NCBI GenBank assembly: GCA_040414495.1
Contig: JBEDUI010000245.1
Span: forward strand, 1 to 20,110
Direction: 5' to 3'
Source of the DNA: DATAVB01 sp040414495
Lineage (GTDB): Bacteria > Actinomycetota > Actinomycetes > Mycobacteriales > QHCD01
Length of the DNA stretch: 20,110 bases
Below the pieces are notes generated by a model that saw only the letters and a list, made by a program, of their open reading frames with translations, did not search any database and was not told the origin of the DNA. Both the position numbers and the translations under genes were made by a program. Positions 1 to 7,014 of this stretch are shown here, one piece after another (positions within the stretch are counted from its first letter, which is position 1; every line of letters starts with the position of its first letter).

Positions 1-100
1 TTACCAGCACGAGCTGGCTCACCAACGCCACCGTGGCGACCAGCGCCGTGATCAGGTGCCACGACGCGGCGAATCGGGTCGGGCGGAATGAGGGGCGCAT
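1..100 (-). CDS. Pr6Pr-like membrane protein, N-terminal fragment
   Basis: Reading from an ATG at position 100 leftwards gives 33 codons, beginning MRPSFRPTRFAASW and continuing into a hydrophobic stretch (LITALVATVALVSQLVLV), before the window ends. A short basic N-terminus followed by a Trp-His and a first membrane segment resembles the start of Pr6Pr-family membrane proteins, which are common in actinobacteria and of unknown function. Only the first transmembrane helix is visible, so the family assignment is a guess from this opening. No strong Shine-Dalgarno sequence precedes the ATG. Confidence 0.5.
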   Translation of the reverse strand, partial: MRPSFRPTRFAASWHLITALVATVALVSQLVLV

Positions 101-500
101 GCCCGGAGCGTAGCCAGAGGTTCGTCAGCCGGCTGGCGACGCGCCGTATCCGCGAACACCGTTCGCAGCGATTGATGCTTAGGTCTTGTTAATCCGCAGG
201 CTGCTGGATTCCTTGAACGTCTTTCTTAAGTCCTCGGCCTGCTGCGCGGCGCGCCCAGCCGATTGGCCCGCCACCCCACTTTCCCGGTCTCACCCCACCA
301 CCCCGCCGCTCCCACCCCGCGACCCCGACGACTGGCACGCTCCGACCCGGGCACCCCGGCCGCTCGCGTTGTCGCCGTCGCAGAACTGCCGAAATCGCTT
401 ATGTGGCGCGGATTGTGACCGGTTGATGGCAAGCATCAATTCTTTTTTGGCGCCTCCTTCCGCGGCCGTTTTTGTCAGTGGGTGGTTCTAGAGTTTTGGT
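101..500. other. 400-bp gene-free stretch with C-tract cluster
   Basis: I see no convincing gene between the Pr6Pr-like start and the DUF222 region. Open frames here are low-complexity Pro/Arg-rich products of a cytosine-rich plus strand. Positions 274-326 hold seven runs of three or four C, which on the minus strand are G-runs separated by short loops (a potential G-quadruplex). Positions 423-448 form a small hairpin followed by a T-run, listed separately. A short perfect palindrome (CAGCCGGCTG) lies near 128-137. Confidence 0.4.
423..448 (+). terminator. Possible intrinsic terminator (AT-rich hairpin plus T-run)
   Basis: TTGATG (423-428) can pair with CATCAA (434-439) over a 5-nt loop, and the hairpin is followed by TTCTTTTTT. 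The geometry matches a rho-independent terminator for plus-strand transcription, but the stem is only 6 bp and AT-rich, and no plus-strand gene lies upstream. It could be a chance structure, or it could shield the downstream DUF222 gene from read-through. Confidence 0.3.
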
Positions 501-639
501 ATGAGCAGCACGACGAGCATCGGCCCGCGATCCGTGGTGGATCTGATCGGGTCGTTGCATGCTGTCGTGAAGGAATTAGTTGAGGCGGAATATTGGCGGT
601 TGCCGGCTCAGGAGTCGGCCGATTCTTTGGAGGGAAGGG

Positions 640-1839
640 ATGGAGTCGGCGTTTCGACTACTGGAGTTCGCTCGCTCGCGGGAGCTGGCGGACTTTCATG
701 CCCGCGATATCGCCGGGCAGCAAGCAGGATTATCAACCGAGGCGTTCTTGCAGGCCCGGTTACGGCTCTCACGGGGTGAAGCGCACGCCCGGGTCCGCAC
801 GGCCCATGAACTAGTGGGATCGGTCAGCGTCTCCGGTGAACTCGTCGAACCGGAATTGCCGGCCACCGCGGCCGCCGCCTCCGAGGGCGCATTATCGGCG
901 GAGCATGTCCACGTGATCGGCCAAGCCATGCAGAAACTCCCGCCAGCGGTCGGTGTGCGGGAGCGAGCCGAGGCCGAGGAATTCCTGGCCGAACAATCGC
1001 GGGACATGGATCCCCAGCGCGTTCGCGTGCTGGCCCGACGATTGCACGCCGTGTTGGATCCAGACGGTACCCTGGATGAGGACAAGCCGGACCGCCGCGA
1101 ACTCATCTTCCGCCGCGATGTTGGCGGTATGGATTATGTACGCGGCCGGCTCGACTCCGAAGCCTCCGCCATCGTGCAGGCTGCCCTGGGCCCATTGGCA
1201 CAACCCGAACCCGCCCACGACGGCCTGCCGGATACCCGATGCGGGAGCCGGCGCAGGGCGGACGCGCTGGTCGAATTGTGTCGGCGGACCCTCGACGACG
1301 GCGGACTGCCCACCGTCGGCGGGGAGAAACCCCAAGTCACCGTAACCATCGCGCTGGAAGACCTACGCAGCAAGCAATCTGACGACACGTCACGGCGGCC
1401 GGGCACCGGAACACTCGCCACCGGCGCGCCCATCACCGCCGAAGCCGCCCGCCGCATCGCCTGCGACGCCGCCATCATCCCCATCCTGCTCGGATCCCAA
1501 AGCGAGCCGCTCGATATCGGCCGCGCCACCCGCACTATTCCGACGGGGATCCGCCGAGCCGTCGTGGCCCGTGACGTTGGTTGCGTGCACCCCGGCTGTA
1601 CCGCACCGGCCGCCTGGTGCCAGACACATCACGTCAAGCATTGGGCAGACGGCGGACCCACCTCTTTAGCCAATCTCGTACTCCTATGCCACCACCATCA
1701 CTGGATCGTTCATCACGAGGGCTGGCAGATCGCCTTCCTCGAAGGGATTCCGCACGTCATTCCGCCGCCCATCATCGACCCGAAGCAGCGGCCGCGACGC
1801 AACACGATGCACGACCAACCCGGCCTCCCCAGCGGATAA
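640..1839 (+). CDS. DUF222 / 13E12-family HNH endonuclease-domain protein
   Basis: This 399-aa protein has a helical DUF222 region over roughly residues 1-300 and a C-terminal HNH nuclease fold. In the HNH part CVHPGC, then CQTHHVKHW, GGPTSLANLVLLCHHHH and a final H are visible, which gives the four zinc cysteines and the HH/N/H catalytic core. Such multicopy actinobacterial proteins are presumed DNases, often linked to mobile DNA; the true role is unknown. The chosen ATG at 640 has GGAGG six nt upstream. A second reading is a frameshift. The frame starting with ATG at 501 encodes an N-terminus that fits the family (through EAEYWRLPAQESADSLEG at about 635) and runs into this frame after a one-base shift. 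The gene may therefore be N-terminally truncated or a pseudogene of 501-1839. Confidence 0.8.
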   Translation: MESAFRLLEFARSRELADFHARDIAGQQAGLSTEAFLQARLRLSRGEAHARVRTAHELVGSVSVSGELVEPELPATAAAASEGALSAEHVHVIGQAMQKLPPAVGVRERAEAEEFLAEQSRDMDPQRVRVLARRLHAVLDPDGTLDEDKPDRRELIFRRDVGGMDYVRGRLDSEASAIVQAALGPLAQPEPAHDGLPDTRCGSRRRADALVELCRRTLDDGGLPTVGGEKPQVTVTIALEDLRSKQSDDTSRRPGTGTLATGAPITAEAARRIACDAAIIPILLGSQSEPLDIGRATRTIPTGIRRAVVARDVGCVHPGCTAPAAWCQTHHVKHWADGGPTSLANLVLLCHHHHWIVHHEGWQIAFLEGIPHVIPPPIIDPKQRPRRNTMHDQPGLPSG

Positions 1840-2033
1840 CCCGGCACCGAGGTGGAGTGCGCCGGCGCAGGGCTGCGCAGTCACGGTGCCGAACTGCGGC
1901 GGGGCGAATCCCGTTCGTACATGTCCTCTTGCCCGCCGACGATCCCGGGCCGGCGGTGGCCGAAGCGCGCCTTGGCCACGGCTGGATCTAGGCGCACTGG
2001 CACGGACCAGACACGGACCAAATCCAAGAAATC

Positions 2034-2825
2034 CTAATCCTCGTCAATGGGCGCTTCGCTGAAAATGGACTGCACGTGTTCGGGCCAGGTGTCCCAAGTG
2101 GACCGCGGCACCCGCAGCGCGCGGGAAATCCAGCCGAACCAGCTTCGCTTGTAAACCAGCGCGATCATCGACCGCTCATGATCCGACTGGTTCGGCGTCC
2201 CACGGTGCCAGACCCGAAGGTCGCGCAACACCAGCGAACCAGCCGGAACGTTCAGCCGTCGCGACGCCAGCGCGCCAACCCGCTCGTCCAGTGCGATATC
2301 GGCATCATCCTCGGTGTCGACGATCAAGTGGCTGCCCGGCCAGACCTCGGTGCTGCCATTCTCCTCGGTAAAATCGCACAGCGGAACGTTGAGGACAATT
2401 CCCGTCGGCGGGGTCGGAACGCCCAGTTGGCTCCGGAATACCGGTTCGGAATCGCGGTGCACCCGCTGATGCGTCGAGCCGGGATACGCCGTGTTCGAGT
2501 TGTAGTACGAGCAGCGGAAATCGGCGCCGAGCATTCGGGTCATAATCTGTACGACGACCGGATGGGCGACCGTGGCCACGTCGGCGAATGGCTGCGTCAG
2601 CGGTATCTGCATCTGCACGTGTTGCGTCCCGGACGTCGGCTGGACCCGACCCTCGGGGTTGCTGGCCAACAATGCGCTGTACGCGGAGCGCAGTCGCTCG
2701 ACATATTCAGCGGGATATGCGTCATGAACGACGACCATCCCCGAGTCTCTGAGCGACCGCAGTGCCGCGGCCAGGCTGGTTTCATCGAAGTCGGTGGCAA
2801 TCAGTGGGCGCGCGGAAATGGCCAC
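2034..2825 (-). CDS. Phytanoyl-CoA dioxygenase (PhyH) family Fe(II)/2OG oxygenase
   Basis: The 263-residue protein has the usual length for a PhyH-family non-haem iron, 2-oxoglutarate-dependent oxygenase. The iron-binding triad is visible as H123 and D125 (QRVHRDSEPVF) and H207 (LRVWHRGTPNQS), and R218 (HERSM) is placed to bind 2-oxoglutarate. The start is a GTG only three nt after the stop of the GntR regulator (TGA-ACC-GTG), so the two are almost certainly cotranscribed and probably translationally coupled. Family members hydroxylate very different small molecules, so the substrate cannot be read from sequence. The position beside a sialidase/lyase locus hints at a sugar- or amide-related substrate, but that is inference only. 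No signal peptide is present, so the enzyme should be cytoplasmic. Confidence 0.85.
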   Translation of the reverse strand: MAISARPLIATDFDETSLAAALRSLRDSGMVVVHDAYPAEYVERLRSAYSALLASNPEGRVQPTSGTQHVQMQIPLTQPFADVATVAHPVVVQIMTRMLGADFRCSYYNSNTAYPGSTHQRVHRDSEPVFRSQLGVPTPPTGIVLNVPLCDFTEENGSTEVWPGSHLIVDTEDDADIALDERVGALASRRLNVPAGSLVLRDLRVWHRGTPNQSDHERSMIALVYKRSWFGWISRALRVPRSTWDTWPEHVQSIFSEAPIDED

Positions 2826-2828
2826 GGT

Positions 2829-3572
2829 TCACGTCCTGGACGCTCGGCTGGTACGTGGCGCGAATTGCGTCACGCGGTTATCGATGTTGCGGAAATGATC
2901 AGCCATTGCTTTCTGCGCGCGTTCGACGTCGTGGCCGCGCAGCGCGTTATAGATCGCCCGATGCCGGCGGGCGGTTTCGGCCGGATCCGGGTCGTGGCCG
3001 CCAAGTTGGTTGCTGACCCGGTTGAACACGGTCCAAAATGCCCGCAGCAGCTGGCCGATGAACTGATTGTCCAATGACCGGTAAAGAATGTCGTGGAATT
3101 CCCGGTCCTCGTCGGGAAACGTTTCGCCGGCCCTGGCCTTGGCCGTCATCGCCTTGACCACATCGGACAGCGCCGCGAGGTCTTCGTCCGGAATGGACGT
3201 CGCGACCCTCCGGATCAGCCCGTCCTCCAGCACTTCCCGTACTTCGAGGATCTCTCCGATGGCCCGGATGTCGTTGCCGCCGATCCCCTGCAACGTCCGG
3301 AACGTCAGGCCGTTGGTGAGCGGCTCGAGCGACGACCGGCCGACATAAGTGCCGTAGCCGTGCCGGATCTCGACAATGTCCAACGCCTGCAGCGCCTTGA
3401 GCGCCTCGCGGACCGAGTTACGGCTCACCCCGAGCTCTTCGACCAACTCCGGCTCGGTCGGCAGCAGGTCGCCGGGCTGCAGCTGGCGCTCCAGTATGAG
3501 GTCCATGAGCTCGTCCTGGATGGCCCGCGACATCCGTGCCACGACCTGGCGTGGAGCACGCCCATCGTGCAT
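2829..3572 (-). CDS. FadR-subfamily GntR transcriptional regulator
   Basis: The protein has an N-terminal winged helix (about residues 10-77 from the chosen start), including PGDLLPTEPELVEELGVSRN and SVREALKALQALDIVEIRHG. A C-terminal FCD ligand-binding domain follows, with the typical acidic and histidine residues DREFHDILYR and RRHRAIYNAL that often bind a metal. The open frame extends upstream to 3644, but the ATG at 3572 is preferred because GAGGTGG lies nine nt before it and the extra 24 residues are Arg/Gly-rich and atypical. It is followed immediately by the PhyH oxygenase gene. By analogy with NanR-type FCD regulators it may sense sialic acid or a derived sugar and control the adjacent sialidase genes; that is inferred from position. 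Confidence 0.88.
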   Translation of the reverse strand: MHDGRAPRQVVARMSRAIQDELMDLILERQLQPGDLLPTEPELVEELGVSRNSVREALKALQALDIVEIRHGYGTYVGRSSLEPLTNGLTFRTLQGIGGNDIRAIGEILEVREVLEDGLIRRVATSIPDEDLAALSDVVKAMTAKARAGETFPDEDREFHDILYRSLDNQFIGQLLRAFWTVFNRVSNQLGGHDPDPAETARRHRAIYNALRGHDVERAQKAMADHFRNIDNRVTQFAPRTSRASRT

Positions 3573-3727
3573 GAGACCAGACCACCTCCGGCTCCCGGCG
3601 CTGCGCGGCGGCAACCGTCCACCTGCGAGCGCGATTGCCGTCAATAGCGTACGTTACCGACCTCGGATGTCCAGGGCCCGACGCGGCGGCGAATGGCCAG
3701 CATCGGCGGCCCTGAACGGCCGGCTGA

Positions 3728-3895
3728 CTACGCCTTGACCGCCCCGGTGAGCACGCCCTTCGTACAGTGCTTCTGCAATGCCGGATAGATGAGCAAGATC
3801 GGCACGATCGATATCACCAGAATCGCCATTTGATTTCCGGGGCGCGAGGGCACTATTTCCTGCAGCTGATCTCCGCAATGCTTTACCCAACGGTT
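3728..3895 (-). pseudogene. C-terminal remnant of a carbohydrate ABC-transporter permease (LplC/MalG type)
   Basis: The minus strand reads as an open frame ending in TAG at 3728, with no usable start. Its last residues are MAILVISIVPILLIYPALQK followed by HCTKGVLTGAVKA. A final membrane helix, then YP-LQK-KGV--GAVK and stop, is the characteristic C-terminus of LplC/YtcP-like permeases of carbohydrate ABC transporters. About 55 codons survive; upstream the frame runs antisense into the sialidase gene without permease similarity, so the rest has been deleted. The stretch from 3573 to 3727, between the regulator start and this stub, holds no other gene. The remnant suggests that an oligosaccharide or sialic-acid importer once stood here. 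Confidence 0.65.
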
Positions 3896-3923
3896 GATCG
3901 GTGCGCGCAGACCATGACATAGT
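3894..3923 (+). promoter_or_regulatory. Candidate promoter for a leaderless sialidase transcript
   Basis: TTGATC (3894-3899) and CATAGT (3918-3923) are separated by 18 nt, and the ATG of the sialidase begins seven nt after the -10 box. No Shine-Dalgarno sequence precedes that ATG. This geometry suggests that transcription starts at or next to the start codon. Prediction only. Confidence 0.4.
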
Positions 3924-3930
3924 ACGTCCC

Positions 3931-5007
3931 ATGTCTGCCAGGCTCGTCTTTGAAGCGGGCGCCGAATCCTATGCGTCCTTCCGCATACCGGCGCTGGTCA
4001 AGGCCGGCCCGGAGCTCCTCGCCTTCTGCGAGGGTCGCCGGCATTGCGCGGCCGACCACGGCGAGATCGACATCGTGCTGCGCCGGTCCATCGATAACGG
4101 CCGAACGTGGGGTCCTTTAACGGTCGTTGCCTCCGCGCCCGGGATGACCGTGGGCAATCCGGCCCCGGTCGTTATACCCGGCACCGACATCGTCATTCTG
4201 CTGACCGTCCGCAATGGCGCTGCCGCCACCGAACGCGAGATATTGGGCGATCAGGTTTCGGCGGCCGATTCCCGTCGCGTTTTCGTGCAACGCAGCGAGG
4301 ATCGTGGCCGGTCGTTCAGCGAACCACGCGATATCACCGCAGCGGTCAAGCGCGACGATTGGGGCTGGTACGCAACCGGTCCCGGGCACGGTATCGCCCT
4401 GAGACGCACCGGACGGCTCGTCATTCCGTGCAACCATTCGGTTCTCGGCCCCACCGTGACGCCGGCGCTCTATGGCGCGCACTGCATTTACAGCGACGAC
4501 GGCGGTGCACAGTGGACAATCGGCTTTATCGACGACAACGCCGAAGACCGAGTCAACGCCAATGAGAACACGGTCGCCGAATTGGCCGACGGACGGCTGT
4601 ATTTCAACGCGCGGAACCAGGAGGGCCGGGCTGATGGCACCCGGGTGGACACATATTCCGCCGACGGCGGCCGCACCCTGGAACGGCCGTACGAATCGCA
4701 ACCCCAACTGCACACCGCCGTCGTACAAGGCACGCTGCTGCAATTCGACAACGGACCCTTGCTCTACTCCGGACCGTACAGCGATCGGCGCGAGCGGATC
4801 GGCATCCAGGTGAGCCACGACAACGGAATGACCTGGTCGCTCGGGCATCTCATCGACAATCGCCCGGCCGCCTATTCCGATATGGTGCAATTGGACGACC
4901 GCGGTTTCGGTCTGCTGTACGAGACCGGAAACGACGGGCCTTACGAGCAGATCTGTTTTCAGCGCGTTGAACTGAGCCAGTTGACCGCCGGAAATCCGCC
5001 GGCCTAA
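3931..5007 (+). CDS. Sialidase (exo-alpha-sialidase/BNR family), apparently cytoplasmic
   Basis: A six-bladed propeller sialidase of 358 aa. The FRIP motif gives the first triad arginine (R18). D42 (in ADHGEID) is the likely acid/base. E212 (NANENTVAEL) pairs with the nucleophilic tyrosine Y315 (AAYSDM). R228 (NARNQEG) and an arginine in SDRRERIG near 287 complete the arginine triad, and E331 (LLYETG) is also kept. Asp boxes of the S-x-D-x-G-x-x-W type occur at about 53-60, 122-129, 188-195 and 295-302, with a degenerate one at 243-250. All catalytic positions appear intact. There is no signal peptide, unlike most bacterial sialidases, so it would act on imported sialosides. The ATG at 3931 is chosen over an upstream in-frame GTG at 3901 because the domain starts at once and a -10 box sits just before it. 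The lyase gene follows 24 nt downstream. Confidence 0.9.
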   Translation: MSARLVFEAGAESYASFRIPALVKAGPELLAFCEGRRHCAADHGEIDIVLRRSIDNGRTWGPLTVVASAPGMTVGNPAPVVIPGTDIVILLTVRNGAAATEREILGDQVSAADSRRVFVQRSEDRGRSFSEPRDITAAVKRDDWGWYATGPGHGIALRRTGRLVIPCNHSVLGPTVTPALYGAHCIYSDDGGAQWTIGFIDDNAEDRVNANENTVAELADGRLYFNARNQEGRADGTRVDTYSADGGRTLERPYESQPQLHTAVVQGTLLQFDNGPLLYSGPYSDRRERIGIQVSHDNGMTWSLGHLIDNRPAAYSDMVQLDDRGFGLLYETGNDGPYEQICFQRVELSQLTAGNPPA

Positions 5008-5031
5008 ACGCACCACATCAGGAGATCACCC

Positions 5032-5964
5032 ATGAGCGCAATCCGGATCGGCGGCGTCGTACCACCTCTTGCTACGCCTCTGACCGAAAGCTACGAGGTC
5101 GACGTACCGTCCCTGGAACGCCTCATTGATCATCTCCTGGGCGCCGGCGTCAACGGATTGTTCGTACTCGGGTCGACCGGCGAGGCGTCGCAACTCACTG
5201 ATGCCCAACGCCGCGTGGTTATCGAGACCACGGTCCGCCATGCCGGCCGCGCGGTACCCGTGCTCGCCGGCGCGATCGACATGTCCACCGCCCGGGTGGC
5301 CGGTCATATCAGCGAAGCGACCAAGCTCGGTGCCGACGCCGTTGTGGTGACCGCCCCCTTCTATTCCTCGACCCATCCAACCGAAATCGAACGCCATTTC
5401 CGGCTGCTGGCCGACTCGGCCGAATGCCCTGTGTACGCCTACGACATTCCGTCGCGGGTGAATGGAACCCGGTTGCCGACCGCCACGATGGTCCAACTCG
5501 CCGCCGATGGCGTTGTGGCCGGGGTCAAGGACTCCACCGGTAACGATGCCGGTATTCGGGGGTTGATACTGGCAGCGCGCGATGCGGGATTGGCCGATTT
5601 CCCGGTATTCACCGGATCCGAGCTCACCGTCGATTCTGCCTTGGCCATGGGCGTTGCCGGCGTCGTTCCCGGACTGGGCAATGTGGACCCGCACGGATAT
5701 GTGCGGCTGTACAAGCTCTTTCAGGCCGGCGATCTAGCCGCTGCCCAGGCCGAGCAGGAACGGCTTTTCCGGCTCTTTTCGTTGGTACAGGCCGGCGACA
5801 CCACGCGTATGGGTGGCACCGCTTCCGCGTTGGGTGCGTTCAAGGCCGCGCTCAAGCTCCTGGGCGTCATTGAATCGAGCACGACGGCACCACCGTCGAC
5901 GCCGCTGTCCGACGCCGAAATCGCCGTCGTGCGGCGGCACCTTGAGGTTGCCGGTCTGTTGTAG
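5032..5964 (+). CDS. nanA: N-acetylneuraminate lyase / dihydrodipicolinate synthase family aldolase
   Basis: A class I aldolase (TIM barrel) of 310 aa. The motif GSTGEA is at 47-52, Y137 lies in YAYDIPSR, and the Schiff-base lysine K166 lies in GVKDSTG. These are the standard landmarks of the DapA/NanA family; the reaction would be cleavage of N-acetylneuraminate to N-acetylmannosamine and pyruvate. The family also contains KDG and other keto-acid aldolases, and sequence motifs alone do not separate them. The lyase call rests on the sialidase gene 24 nt upstream and a sialidase remnant just downstream. An AGGAG precedes the ATG by about seven nt. No nanK, nanE, nagA or nagB partners are visible in the window. 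The gene symbol is a context-based suggestion. Confidence 0.8.
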   Translation: MSAIRIGGVVPPLATPLTESYEVDVPSLERLIDHLLGAGVNGLFVLGSTGEASQLTDAQRRVVIETTVRHAGRAVPVLAGAIDMSTARVAGHISEATKLGADAVVVTAPFYSSTHPTEIERHFRLLADSAECPVYAYDIPSRVNGTRLPTATMVQLAADGVVAGVKDSTGNDAGIRGLILAARDAGLADFPVFTGSELTVDSALAMGVAGVVPGLGNVDPHGYVRLYKLFQAGDLAAAQAEQERLFRLFSLVQAGDTTRMGGTASALGAFKAALKLLGVIESSTTAPPSTPLSDAEIAVVRRHLEVAGLL

Positions 5965-5986
5965 ACACCGAGCAAAGGGAGCGTTG

Positions 5987-6365
5987 ATGAAGCTCTTCCG
6001 AATTGCTACGACGATCGCGCTGGCGGCGTGCGTACTGCCAGCGCTCCCGGCTGGCCGATACCGATCTGGCTTGTACGCCTGGTGTCGAGGGCTCGTCGCT
6101 GTTGGTCGACGGCGGTCTCGCACTTTTTAGCACGCCGGTCGATCCGGCGCTGCGTAAGAACATGACGATCTTCGCCAGCCCGGATTCCGGCCGGACCTGG
6201 ACCCCGGTCAAGCAACTGACCACCGACCGATCCGGATATTCGGACCTGACCGAGGCCGGCCATGGCGAAATCGGGGTGCTGTACGAAGCGGGCGACTACC
6301 CCACGGGCGATGCGCGGGACGAGATTCGGTTCCAGCTGGTGCCGGTGCGGCGGCTCGTTCCCTGA
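5987..6365 (+). pseudogene. Remnant of a secreted sialidase (signal peptide plus C-terminal blades)
   Basis: After a good Shine-Dalgarno (AGGGAG) an ATG at 5987 opens a clear signal peptide, MKLFRIATTIALAACVLPAL. The reading frame is lost around 6045-6060. The next frame then continues as the end of a sialidase: LACTPGVEGSSLLVDGG, an Asp box SPDSGRTW, GYSDLTEAG with the catalytic tyrosine, and IGVLYEAG, ending at 6365. The FRIP arginine, the catalytic Asp, the Glu and most propeller blades are missing. This is best explained by a large internal deletion that fused the export signal out of frame to the last quarter of an exo-sialidase. It is 22 nt downstream of the lyase gene, so it was probably the third gene of the same operon. 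It resembles, but does not duplicate, the intact sialidase at 3931. Confidence 0.75.
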
Positions 6366-6409
6366 GCCGGCCGGATCTGGCAGGCTGGTCTCCTTCGGAG
6401 GGAGACCGC

Positions 6410-7006
6410 ATGGACCCGGTGGCCATGAACCGCGACACGTACGACGTGGTCGCGGATGAGTACGCGCAACGCAATCGGGGCCCTTTTCCCGGGCTGGTGG
6501 CCTCGGTGGCGGAGTTCGCCGCGGCCGTGCCGGCCGGGCCGGTGGCCGATATCGGCTGCGGGCCCGGCCGCGATCTGCGGTTGCTGCGAGAAAATGGGCT
6601 GACCGCCATCGGTCTCGACTTGTCCCGGGCAATGCTGGCGGCAGGCGGTTTGACCGGACTGGTGCAGGCGGATATGCGGTTTCTTCCGCTGCGGACGGAT
6701 TCCTTGGCCGGAGTCTGGTCCCAAGCCGCGATGCTGCACATTCCGCATGCGCAGGTACCTGCCGTACTAGCCGAGATGTCCCGGGTCTGTGTCCCAGGTG
6801 GACGGTTGTTCCTCGTCGTCGCCGAGGGCGATGGTGAGGCCCTTGAACCGCATCCTTCCGGCAGCGGGTTACAGCGATTCTTTGCCTATCACCGGGAAGA
6901 ACCGCTGCGGAAACTGTTGACTGACGTCGGTTTCGAGGTCACGGCGGTCCGGCGCGAGGCATCGCATCGCCGGTGGTTGCACATCAGCGCGACACAGACG
7001 GGTTGA
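6410..7006 (+). CDS. Class I SAM-dependent methyltransferase
   Basis: A 198-aa protein with a Rossmann-type methyltransferase core. Motif I is VADIGCGPGRDL at about residues 45-56, the acidic residue ending strand 2 is in IGLDLSRAML, and a motif-IV-like segment is WSQAAMLHIP. Small-molecule (UbiE/Methyltransf_11-like) enzymes look like this; the substrate is not deducible. GGAGGGAG lies eight nt before the ATG at 6410, which supports this start, though an in-frame ATG at 6425 is possible. Its stop (TGA at 7004-7006) is a few bases from the start of the glycosidase gene, so the two are probably cotranscribed. Confidence 0.85.
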   Translation: MDPVAMNRDTYDVVADEYAQRNRGPFPGLVASVAEFAAAVPAGPVADIGCGPGRDLRLLRENGLTAIGLDLSRAMLAAGGLTGLVQADMRFLPLRTDSLAGVWSQAAMLHIPHAQVPAVLAEMSRVCVPGGRLFLVVAEGDGEALEPHPSGSGLQRFFAYHREEPLRKLLTDVGFEVTAVRREASHRRWLHISATQTG

Positions 7007-7014
7007 GTTCACAA

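Noticed and set aside
186..491. Open frames on both strands in the region before the DUF222 gene
   Set aside because: Their products are Pro/Arg-rich and simply mirror the C-runs; no start context, no recognisable motif, overlapping frames on both strands.
1840..2033. Possible gene relic after the HNH gene (frame ending near 1991)
   Set aside because: A short frame reads plausibly (RIPFVHVLLPADD) but it is too short and without family similarity I can name.
3093..3647. Long plus-strand frame opposite the GntR regulator
   Set aside because: Antisense shadow of a clearly recognisable regulator; long chance frames are common opposite GC-rich genes.
4117..5016. 299-codon minus-strand frame opposite the sialidase
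   Set aside because: The sialidase on the plus strand has all catalytic motifs; the opposite frame has none.
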